Shown piece after piece: positions 55,380-64,000 of a stretch of 64,000 nucleotides of DNA. The stretch covers positions 44,843,763 through 44,907,762 of the forward strand of contig OW679202.1 in assembly GCA_940337035.1 (NCBI GenBank), given 5' to 3'. This DNA is from Agriotes lineatus. Taxonomy: Eukaryota; Arthropoda; Insecta; Coleoptera; Elateridae. The notes under the pieces were generated by a model, which was given only the letters and a program-made list of their open reading frames with translations, was not told the DNA's origin and made no database searches. Positions within the stretch are counted from its first letter, which is position 1; every line of letters starts with the position of its first letter. Both the position numbers and the translations under genes were made by a program.

Positions 55380-57720
55380 AACACAAAGATGAACAAGTTA
55401 AGGACAGACGTTATGAGGAGTTAGAAACAATGATAGATGACATACCAAGTGAGGACAGATTGATAGTTATGGAGAATGCGAATGTCAAAATAGGTAAATA
55501 GGACTTATAACTTTATAACAGGAAGAGGGGTAGTAAACATAATGTCCGAAGATGAACTGAGGTAAATTTCCTTGGCGATAGAAAAAGACATGAAAATAAT
55601 GAGTGCACATTTAAAAAAAAACATAACTAATACTGGGAACTAACGAAAATAACCAGATAGATCATGTAGATGATAGAGACAAGACAGCAAAATTGATCAC
55701 AAAGGTAAGAACGTATCGTGAGGCAGATATCGACTCGGACTATTTTATAGAGCGAATTAAACTTAATTACCCAGTTATTAAAATACAGAGACAGTATAGA
55801 AAAGTGAAACCTAGATATAATATGGCAAAACTGCAAAACAATAGGACAGCAGAGTAGAAAAGCGAAAATGTATACCAATACCAGGACAACAGGAATTAAT
55901 GTAGGAATAGAAAAACGTTGAAAGGAACTAAAATATATAGTTTTATAGGCATTGAACAAACATCTGAAAAAATTCAAAACTGCAAAAAGAAGAAAAGAAT
56001 TTGATAAGTGATAAATGTAAAGAAGAAACAAGTAAAAAGAATATATATATTCATAGTTTGTTGCAGAGAAGAGCTGGAAAGGACAGAAGTCTTTACGAAC
56101 AGCAAAGAAAAAAAGTAAACCGACTGTAGCGAGCCTTAAAAAGAACGTATATGAAAAATGAAAAATAGGCAAATAAAGCAGGAACAGAAAGAGTTTAGGA
56201 ATTTCTATATAGAAATAGAAGAGATAAGAGGTGGTTTGCGGTCAAAAGTAACTCACTACAAAGATAAAGATGAATGTTTATTACGAGAGGAAGAAGACAC
56301 ATTGGGAAGATGAAATCAACACATCGAAGAACTGCTAAATACCACAGATCAAGAAGAACTGAATGTGGAGTTAGGGAAATAAATAAATACTGATGACGAA
56401 ATCTTGGATTCAACTAAAGAGGAAATAGAAGCAATTCTGCAAACAATGAAAAACAATAAACGTACATGTGAAAATAGAAGTGCGGTAGGACATTTAAAAT
56501 ATTGATGGGACTTCTTGAAAGAAAAAATCTAAGCATTGATAAAAAAATATGGCAAGCAGAAATTGCACCTAATTCTTGGAAGAAAACAATTACATTTCCG
56601 GTATTTAACTGAATGCTGTAACTATAGAAAAATTGCTCCGTTATATGTAACATATTAGATTATGTGTACATTTATAAAACGGTGACTTGAATTTTACTCA
56701 GAGAGTACAATAATTCAATATCAAGGGAGTTTCCTGAAAAGCAGGTTGATCAAATCTTCATGTTAAGACAAATAACTATGAACTGCTACGAATATGGTAT
56801 GCCTGGGAATATAATGTTCATTTATTTTAAAGCAGCGTATAACACAGTTCGGATAGACAAATTGTACAACGCACTAAAATACTAGTAGAAATGACGATTA
56901 AGTTAAACGAAGCTCTGTCAAAGAATTCTGAAGCAAAACGGGGGCTACGACAAATGGAACCTTTATCTACAGTGCTGTTTAATATTGTTCTGGAGAAGAT
57001 AATAACAGAATGCCACATAACTAGAGGAAGAACTTTACTCAATAGAAGCCATCAATGTCTAGCGGATGAGGTGGCGCTATTAGCTAGAAGCCTGAAAGAA
57101 TTGAGTTAACTCATTAATTGTGGCAACAGAAAAAATGGGACTACAAATTAACAAAGGAAATACTAAATTCATGGAAAGCGTATAATTTCAGACAGTTAGA
57201 AGTTCAAATGAGAAATGGTGAAATATAGAAGTTTGAGAAAGTTTTAAATTGTAGCTACTTAAGTGTGCAAAGAAATAATAGGTGTAAAGAGAAACCGGAA
57301 ATTGATTTCAGAATAGGCAAAAGTAATATATATGCTAGAGGGTTAAAAGCGAAGGATTTATCAAGAAAGATAAAGTTACAAGTTTACAGAATAGCCCTAA
57401 GACCCATGCTAACCTATGGATGCGAAACGTGGGTTATGTGTAAGAAGAGTTACATGGAATTGGAGGCATGTGAGAGACATATATTACAATCTGTATAAAG
57501 AATCTCGCATTAGCGAGTTTGTCAAATAGAGGCGGCTACAGTGAGATGGAAAATTCCAGCAGGAAAAAGAAAAAAGGCAGACCGAAAAAGAAGTGGAGTG
57601 CAACGGTGATGAAAGATCTGCAAGGAAAGCAAATTAAAAACTGAAAGCAAATTGCAAGACACCGGTATGAAATAAAAAACATTACTTAGCAATGGGACCA
57701 AACGGTCTATTAACGCCTAC
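55380..57720 (+). mobile_element. LINE ORF2 remnant (RTE/CR1-like)
   Basis: Endonuclease debris lies at 55380-55760 (short frames such as RGVVNIMSEDELR), then a long lysine/glutamate-rich linker. RT: LNEALSKNSEAKRGLRQMEP with LSTVLFNIVLEKII at 56906-57007 (typical: GVRQGDxLSxxLFNIVLExI), then NRSHQCLADEVALLARSLKE at 57040-57100 where the catalytic box reads LADE instead of YADD. C-terminal: KIKLQVYRIALRPMLTYGCE then TWVM at about 57370-57434. Stops and frameshifts throughout. Confidence 0.8.
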
Positions 57721-57749
57721 ACACTATATGATTCTGACTAGACTACCTC

Positions 57750-58100
57750 AGACTTCTAGCTAGTTGCAGACCAAGATACTCGACGATATCTACCTAGATT
57801 AATTGTTGAGCATTCAACCTTACAGATGGGCATGTTTTGAGGGCACATTGTAATATACCACTTGAACTGATTTGCTGTTGTTAGTTTGAATATTAAATTT
57901 CTTGAGTTAGGTTTACGTTTCATTAAGCTGTTTCTGAAGATATATGTTGCCACATTGCCGGTGGCTCGTATTGCAGTATCATCTGCATAAGTTGCAATTT
58001 TTGCATTTTGGGTGACTGGTAGATCTACAATACACAACGTCGAGAAAATCGGGTCAAATACATTGCCTTGTGATATACCTGCTTGTATAGGACATGGAAA
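57750..58100 (-). pseudogene. Jockey-like RT scrap, copy 1
   Basis: Minus strand reads PIQAGISQGNVFDPIFSTLC at about 58096-58037 and IVDLPVTQNAKIATYADDTA at about 58034-57975: the GVPQGSVLGP block and an intact YADD box in the correct order (family: LYTxDLPxTxxxxxATFADDTAxLA). The frame stays open from 58037 to 57756. Confidence 0.82.
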
Positions 58101-58489
58101 GGTTTGTTAGAACTAAAATTTTACCATAAAGTACCGATCAGTTCGAGGCTTGATAATACACGATTACGAACATTTAACGGAAATGATTATTCTGGATTTT
58201 CACTAAAAACCTGGGAGAGCCTTGGACCATACCAGTAATTAAGTTACCGCTGGCATAGCCCTATCCCCACGATCACACCCATGGCAGGGTCTCCATATAT
58301 GTTTGTGCAGCTTGTTCTCATGTAACAGTTTTAATTTTTCACCAATAAACCAGTTGGGTTCGTTGAGTTTTAGACTACGTTGCTTGTGTGTGGACCAAAT
58401 TGGATAATTGTAGGCATGTTTTCAGATATTTAAAAGTGTCAAGTGAACTACTATTCTTAGTTCGAATACGCCATGTCATGAATCAAGTT

Positions 58490-58690
58490 TGCGTTTCATT
58501 GAGGTATTTTCAAAGACATCGTGTTGCCCTTGCTGGGGCTTGAAGTGAAGTATCATCTGCAGAGGTTGCATAGCTTGTACAAAATTGAGCCAAATACAAT
58601 ACCTCGTTGTACACCTGCTTGTATAGAATATAAACAGGTTTGCGCGGATTGAAATTTTACCATTTTCTACCGATTACTAAGGTGTGAATT
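58490..58690 (-). pseudogene. Jockey-like RT scrap, copy 2
   Basis: Minus strand IQAGVQRGIVFGSILYKLC at about 58630-58574, then ADDTSLQAPARAT at about 58560-58520. The same RT segment as copy 1, more decayed and with a ~30-bp deletion between the two blocks. Confidence 0.72.
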
Positions 58691-58749
58691 GGTAATATCT
58701 AAAAGGAAGCAACTGTTGCTTCATCTTGCAGAGTAAGCTTAGCTCATAT

Positions 58750-58984
58750 AAATTTCCTCTTCAGAATTACAGACAAACGCTTTTTCTTCTCCTTTCTCCT
58801 CGCCGTTGTTCTTTTTCAATATTAAAGAAAGTATTGTATTCGATTAAGAAATAATTACTGTGTTAATTTGGCCGCATTCTTGAGCAGTCGCCCAGTGACG
58901 GGCCGGGTCCCGGGAAAAGGCAAAAGCTCCCTATCGCACGTGCTTTCGCGGGAGGAGGCGAAGGGTTTTGTAAGACGGTCTAGT
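58750..58984. repeat. Duplicated block A, copy 2
   Basis: Partner of 50061-50289. GC-rich centre GACGGGCCGGGTCCCGGGAA. Overlapping frames on both strands (58868-59062, 58855-59073) result from high GC, not from a recognised gene. Confidence 0.92.
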
Positions 58985-59165
58985 GCTAGAGAGCATTCGC
59001 GACCCCCTCGCGTCGCCGTAGGGGCTAATTCATTCCTAACTATATTGGCGCCAATCCAATAAGTTCGTTTCACTTTGATACACTTTAGAAAGATACACCG
59101 CGCGCTCTCGAGAGTTCGTGCTCTGTAATAGTACCATTATATAGAGTGTGGCCTTTTATAAAAGT

Positions 59166-59313
59166 CCTACTTGTATCCTCCGAGTGTGCAAAATAATTCG
59201 GAATTGCATTGTGTCGCGCAAATTAAATAACAAAACCTTCCAAAGGAAGAATTACGCTGTGCTGTTGGTCGGGTAACAAACAATTACGAACCAGACTTTG
59301 ACAAGGATGGCTT
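59166..59313. repeat. Duplicated block B, copy 1
   Basis: TTGTATCCTCCGAGTGTGCA to TTGACAAGGATGGCTTGTTA. Aligns in direct orientation with 63531-63690; shares GTGTCGCGCAAATTAAATAA exactly. Confidence 0.92.
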
Positions 59314-60109
59314 GTTAACTTAAAATTTGCAGAGTTAGTATTGTTATCGGCCGCAATAATTTTCTAACTCCATGAAAACTTATTTTTCGAGATTATTAAT
59401 ATATTTAATCAAGTAGTAAGACAAGTGATAAATATAATAATGAGTTATTTGCTTGTATCAGAAAATTAAGGTATCTACAAGTATATCATGATCCGATGGT
59501 ATTTTGTGAGATACGGGATAAGGCCTTTAGTTTTAAGGATAAATAGACTTATTAATAAAATGGCAAGTATTTTAATTGCGATTATTGCATTATCTTTCTA
59601 TTCCATTCATTACAGAAGTATAATTGACAATATTTCTACTTTGTTCATATCTTTTCTGGTAATAATTATTCATAGATACCTTCGGCCAATAGTTTAGGTA
59701 CTAACTTATACAGCAGACGATGAAACGAATTCGATGATAATTATAATCGAAGATTTTCTGTCATTGATGGTGATATTCTGCTGCCCGATGATGTCAACAA
59801 TATGTCTTAGTAAGTACTCAGTACTTTCGCTATGAGTAAATCTCGCATGATGTCTTCTTGAAATATAGTTGGTTTAAACTATCAATATTCAGCTAAGCAT
59901 GGTCAACTTTTACCAATGCTGATGTTGTCAATGTCAATACCAGCTATACTCTCCGTTAGAAAATTCTATTTCAGTTTTCTTATACTGTTTTTTATTCCAT
60001 CTAGCGTTTGTATGGTCATTTATAAAGCATTGACTTCATATTATGCCTTACTGATGTTATGCATTTTTATATTTATATAGTCTCTTTATTGCTATAAGTG
60101 CAGCTGATG
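59314..60109. other. No gene recognised
   Basis: AT-rich; a hydrophobic 69-codon frame at 59488-59697 has no motif and is probably chance. Confidence 0.45.
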
Positions 60110-61130
60110 AAGTCAGATGGAAAAGAAGAGTAAATATAAAAAAAGTTAATGCAACACCGTGGTTCTCGCCATTAGTAAAATAACTATGGGGAAAACAGGA
60201 AAAAGCATATTTGCAATAGCTACGAAAGAGAACCTCAGAAAATTTAAACATAATACACTAAATGCAATAATAGAAACAATAAACGAAGACTATTGTAAAA
60301 GTTTTACTAAAGGAACGGGGAAGGATATATATGTGGCGCCGAAGGAAATATAGGAAATGCTGAGAAGAAACAAATAAGAAATGAAGAACGCTGGGCAAAT
60401 CAATAAAATAACACAGCATGGAAAACTCACGTCGAAAGTCTATACAAAGGAGAAGAAAACAGAACAAATATTTGAAAAAGGAGAGGAAGAACAAGAACAA
60501 GAAAATATAACAGAAACGACAGAAAATTATTATAGGAATATTGAAATCACTCAAGTACCGGAAGAGCGTTGGACCAGACAACATAACTAACGATATATTG
60601 AGATATGGGGTAAAACTACTACATAAAAAAGTAAGAACTCCATTCAAAAATATATTGTGCCAAAACAACAATACCAAATGAATGGAAAACCCCACAGTCA
60701 ATATAGGCCGGAAAACATCACCGGGAAACTACCGCTGATAACTCTTTTAAACAGTACTCTAAACACATTCACTAAACTCATCTCGCAAATACTAGTAAAG
60801 GATATTAAAGTAAGAGAAGAGCAAAAAAACGTTTGAATTCAATAGGCCAGCATACATGCGCTTCTTAGACACGACCAAAGCATTGAACAGAGTACACATC
60901 ACAGATATTATTAGAATTATTCAAGAAAAAGAAATAAGTTAAATGATAACTCACCTAGCATATATAATCTACAAAAATTGTAACACAGCAATTAAGGTAG
61001 GACACACAACCAGCGAAAGAATGACAACCAGCGACGAAATGATACAAGTTGACTCAATCAGTCGAGTCAGTTTCAACATAATCACCGATAGAATAATAGA
61101 TTATCTTCCTAGAGAAGTAGAATAGAAATG
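60110..61130 (+). pseudogene. LINE ORF2 relic
   Basis: KVNATPWFSPLVK near 60147-60180 is the post-endonuclease block (family: PWWTxEVK). KSVGPDNITNDILRYG near 60560-60608 corresponds to GPDxIxxEhLKxG before RT. FNRPAYMRFLDTTKALNRVH at about 60840-60897 is the FxDxxKAFDxVxR block with FLDTTKALN. TAIKVGHTTSERMTTSDEMI then QVDSISRVSFNIITDRII at 60982-61098 is the GVxQGDxLSPxLFNIxxxxI region, badly eroded. Clade not assignable. Confidence 0.68.
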
Positions 61131-61148
61131 GAAAACTGTATTCATCAT

Positions 61149-61515
61149 CGATAGGGTTGGGGTCCTATTTTCGTCAAGTGTAAAGCCTAACCTACCTACA
61201 AATTACTACTTTTATCTATTTCTCAGTTAACGCAAAAATAAACAAAACTTGTTAAGGTGTTTACCCTCTATATATTTGTCAGAAATTTTCTCGGTTTAAT
61301 TTCAAGCAGACAAATAATGTATATGCAAAATATCGTCATCCTCTAACAGTTTTTGAGTTATAACTGGCAGACGGGCAGACAGACAGACGAAATTGAGAAA
61401 ATCTGTTTGTCGTCATCTAGAGACCCTGTAAAGTTGTAAACTGAAGAAATCTTGGAAGGTGATTTTTTCGCGATTACAATACTTCCTTCACCTTTTAGAC
61501 GAGGGAAGTAAAAAA
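61149..61515 (-). repeat. Family-1 repeat lacking the tRNA-like half
   Basis: Begins within the block TCCTATTTTCGTCAAGTGTA, carries ATCGTCATCCTC, GGCAGACAGACAGACG, TCTAGAGACCCTG, and ends with the stem-loop CTTCACCTTTTAGACGAGGG and AAGTAAA. The sequence stops just before the position where other copies enter the tRNA-like module. Confidence 0.82.
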
Positions 61516-62340
61516 TAGAAAACAACAGACTAATAAAGATTTCAAAACCAAACAAACCAGTGGGAAAAAACGCAAGGAAGAGCAACGAAACGACGGCGAA
61601 AGTGTTGGACATCAACATTCGAAGAGGTTTAGAGGAAAATACAGAAAATTGCCTACCTATATGGAAACCATATATGAAAGAAGAAGAAGAAAACGACGAT
61701 TGCTATAATGATCCCTTTGGTCTTCTTTTATCTTAGTTGCGGATGTTTCTTTCAGTGGTATAACATTTTCATCGAATACTGAGACATAGAGAAAATTCGT
61801 GATAGTCCTAAGATCTGGCTCTCTCTCTGTAGAATAGCATTTGGAAGAATTTGTTTTCAATAATCTTTTGGGTATCAAACGTTATCAACAAAACACTAGT
61901 ACATTTTAATGTCATATGAAACATTTTTGTTGCTGCTATTGCGACACCATCTTTTCTGCTGCCTGTTAGTTGCCCTATTGTAAAGCTTTCCATTTTGCTG
62001 CAACTGCAGTTAATAACAGTGGCCACAGGAATACAGAAATTCTCTTTTTGTATCTTGTTACATTGAAGTCTACTTTCTAAATAAAGTCATAGCTTCTATT
62101 GGACTTAAGGGTTCCATTGTATTTTTTTTCTAGGTCGTCTAACATTTCTCAGTATGACACTATATCCTCTATGTTTCTTTATATTCAACTTTTGTCCATC
62201 ACTTTCATTAGTGTTTGCTAATGCATTATTACAGAGGTTTCTTTCTGATATGGTTGGTTGATGTTTTGAACTTTTCAGTTTATCCAATTACTAACAATAG
62301 TCTCGGTTTTTCCATATTATCGAACATTTGTTAATGTTAC
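61516..62340 (-). other. Possible decayed protein-coding sequence, unidentified
   Basis: Three minus-strand open frames follow each other (62287-62105, 62026-61808, 61878-61657), beginning MDKLKSSKHQPTISERNLCN, MATVINCSCSKMESFTIGQL and, in the middle of the last, VFDENVIPLKETSATKIKED. Composition is more protein-like than chance frames nearby, but I recognise no domain. Could be an eroded transposase. Confidence 0.3.
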
Positions 62341-62344
62341 AGTT

Positions 62345-62465
62345 ACGACTTAAAACTCCGAATATAAAACACCCCGAATAAATAACACCCCGGACAAAAG
62401 AAACACCCTCGAATACCACCCCAGATAAAAAATCCGAACTAGAAACACACGAAAAAGTCCGTGGA
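62345..62465. repeat. C-rich quasi-tandem repeat (AACACCCCGAATAAA type)
   Basis: Six to seven imperfect 15-19-bp units such as AACACCCCGAATAAAT and AACACCCCGGACAAAAGA. Confidence 0.8.
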
Positions 62466-62867
62466 CGATTAATTATTCTTATTATTATTAATAAATTCTT
62501 AACTATCATCACGGTTGATGTGTTTTTATGATATTGACTACTGATGGAATAATGCAGTAAAAAATGAGATAAGTATGTAAAAAGCAGGGCATGTATTTAA
62601 TATAAAATACATTAAGAAACAATTCACAAGCTTAGAACCTAATGTTTTTGCTGATGACATTTCAAAAACTCGCGTTCGCCTTCTTTATATTCTTGGCACA
62701 ATTGTTTAAGGATTGTTTGCAAAATTAGTTATTTAGGCGTTTTACTTTGGAGGAAGCCTCCCTGTGCTCTTGCTATAATTTAGTTGGTTTACCTTTAGCT
62801 CTAATAGTAAGGGAGATTTGTATTTATTCTCATCGAAAATGGGACACCCTGTACACATAATATTGCA
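62466..62867. other. Spacer between the inverted quasi-repeats
   Basis: AT-rich, no gene. GACACCCTGTACACA at 62842-62856 looks like a mariner-type end. Confidence 0.4.
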
Positions 62868-63018
62868 GGGTTTTTACCAGGGCGTGGGAGATAGTCCGTT
62901 TTTTTTTTCTGGAGCGTTTTTTGTCCAGGTTTTTTTTCAAGGGGTTTTTTGTTTGGGGGTTTTATGCCCGGAGGTTTGATGTTGGGGGTTTTTTAGCCAG
63001 GGGTTTTTCGTCAGGTTA
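62868..63018. repeat. G-rich quasi-tandem repeat, inverted relative to 62345-62465
   Basis: Units like CAGGTTTTTTTTCAAGGGG, GTTTGGGGGTTTTATGCCC and GTTGGGGGTTTTTTAGCC. The complement has the CCCCxGACAAAAAA pattern of the first block. Contains four runs of four or more G (62941-63003). Confidence 0.8.
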
Positions 63019-63530
63019 CGGTTCTTGGGATATCGTCGATCTCAAGTATGTCTGAACTTCAGAGAACGAACGTTCACTGCTACTCGGTGACGTCAGTAAA
63101 ATTCGGATCGCCACAGATGTATGGGAAAGGAAGTTCTTACTTCGATATTGTTTTGAGAAGATGGTAATGAAGATAACATAATAAATTTTTGCTTTTTGAG
63201 TGCGAGCTATTCTAGCAGGCGCCTTTTTGGCACTCTTAACAGACCAGCCCTCCAAGTAGTTGCGTGTGTTGCTTATAAATTCCGTCGGCCCTGACGATAA
63301 TCAGAAATTTTCATAATTGTATCTTACTGAACATCTTTCTAAAGCTAAATGTGAGCACTGCAGTGTCTTGGAAGAGGGAATTAGTGTCTTTTGCAACATA
63401 CATTTTTTTATGTCTTTAGCAACAAGCCACCAACCGCAGAAGGCAAACCCGTATACAGGATGTTAAGAAAGTCTACCATGTTACTTCTAGCAGTCATTCG
63501 CCCGTTACAAAGGTCCACTTGCCTTGGATA
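63019..63530. other. No gene recognised
   Basis: The minus-strand frame 63016-63255 has no known motif. ATACAGGATGTTAAGAAAGT at 63453-63472 may be a transposon end. Confidence 0.4.
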
Positions 63531-63690
63531 CCTACTTGTATCCTCCAAGTGTGCAAAATAATTCGGAGTTGCATTGTGTCGCGCAAATTAAATAACAAAA
63601 CCTTCGAAAGAAAGAATTCCGTTGTGTTGCTGGTCGGGTAAACAAGCAATTAAGAACCAGAGACTTTGACAAGAATAGCTTGTCAGAAGC
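63531..63690. repeat. Duplicated block B, copy 2
   Basis: Partner of 59166-59313, with small indels (AGCAATTAAGAACCAGAGAC here, ACAATTACGAACCAGAC there). Confidence 0.92.
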
Positions 63691-64000
63691 ACATTGCACT
63701 GGCCGCGACGTTTGAAAGGGCACGAAACAAGGCGCTGCCGGACTAGAGCTCTTTGAAAATCTTGGCGAATTTATGAAGTAGTAAATATATATCGGAGAGC
63801 CGGCTTGGTCCTTCTGCTCCTCCCAAGCGGATCGACAACAACGTGACAGTAAGCCTGATGTGGTGCCCCGTTGGTGCGTGAAGGTGAAGCCACTCGTTGT
63901 GACAGCAGATTAGACAGTGCACTGCTGTTAGATGCTCTCATAACGCGTACCTGTCAGCGGCTACCGGAAGGGACTCCGCTATTTCTCACTGTCAGGCTAT
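63691..64000. other. GC-richer unique sequence at window end
   Basis: Near-balanced composition with CGGAGAGCCGGCTTGG (63793-63808) and GGCTACCGGAAGGGACTCC (63959-63977). No ORF of note in the last 280 bp. It could be the start of a regulatory or transcribed region that continues outside the window. Confidence 0.35.

Noticed and set aside
55627..56172. 181-codon hydrophobic minus-strand frame
   Set aside because: Complement of the A-rich, lysine-rich LINE linker; phenylalanine/leucine richness is the expected shadow.
59488..59697. Small hydrophobic protein of 69 codons
   Set aside because: AT-rich chance frame without supporting features.
60105..60135. Second hammerhead-like start (CTGATGA)
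   Set aside because: No helix and no correctly placed GAAA follow it.
60258..60701. 147-codon minus-strand frame with many F/L/C
   Set aside because: Shadow of the A-rich LINE relic on the + strand.

Overview
The window looks like intergenic DNA of a eukaryote, most likely an insect. It is AT-rich and I found no host protein-coding gene, no rRNA and no intact tRNA gene. What I recognise is almost entirely mobile DNA: decayed non-LTR retrotransposons (Jockey-like, R1-like and RTE-like by their motifs), mariner-type and hAT DNA transposons with visible target-site duplications (TSDs), foldback elements and tRNA-derived SINEs. That mix fits insects with large repeat-rich genomes. A beetle is possible, but nothing in the sequence decides the order or species.

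Layout. 0-9 kb: the tail of a Tc3/mariner-like transposase, LINE scraps, TA-flanked elements, and a hAT element (4897-6579) that carries a second hAT (5144-6209), which in turn carries a ~180-bp palindrome. 9-24 kb: a mariner derivative with ~240-bp terminal repeats, and several LINE relics on the + strand. 24-31 kb: two ~0.65-0.7-kb inverted copies of one repeat flank two head-to-tail minus-strand LINEs. 31-42 kb: a large foldback element split by a perfect hAT insertion, a pogo-like element with the DNA-binding half of its transposase, another TA-flanked foldback, a tRNA SINE, and two copies of a composite repeat with an internal tRNA-like module. 43-48 kb: Jockey and RTE-like LINEs on both strands and a tRNA SINE with a (GA)n tract. 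48.8-50.3 kb: a GC-richer stretch without recognisable repeats. 50.6-58.7 kb: half of a foldback, an R1-like LINE with an intact C-terminal ORF, then three more LINE remnants. 58.7-64 kb: GC-rich blocks, two of them direct duplications of segments in this window, a LINE relic and a pair of inverted C-rich/G-rich quasi-repeats.

The most unusual signal is a set of three repeat families with little overall similarity that share one architecture: an imperfect stem-loop containing ACTTYC/GRAAGT at one end, a (GTCT)n tract roughly 100-150 bp in, a repeat of half the stem near the other end, and in most copies a last short hairpin followed by ATTTT. In one family, four copies carry a tRNA-like pol III promoter module at the same internal place. 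I do not recognise these as a named superfamily.

No set of genes here works together as a pathway. The functional relations are between transposase relics and their terminal repeats, and between the pol III-type modules and the elements that carry them. Everything is read by eye; identities and clade names need alignment and library searches.
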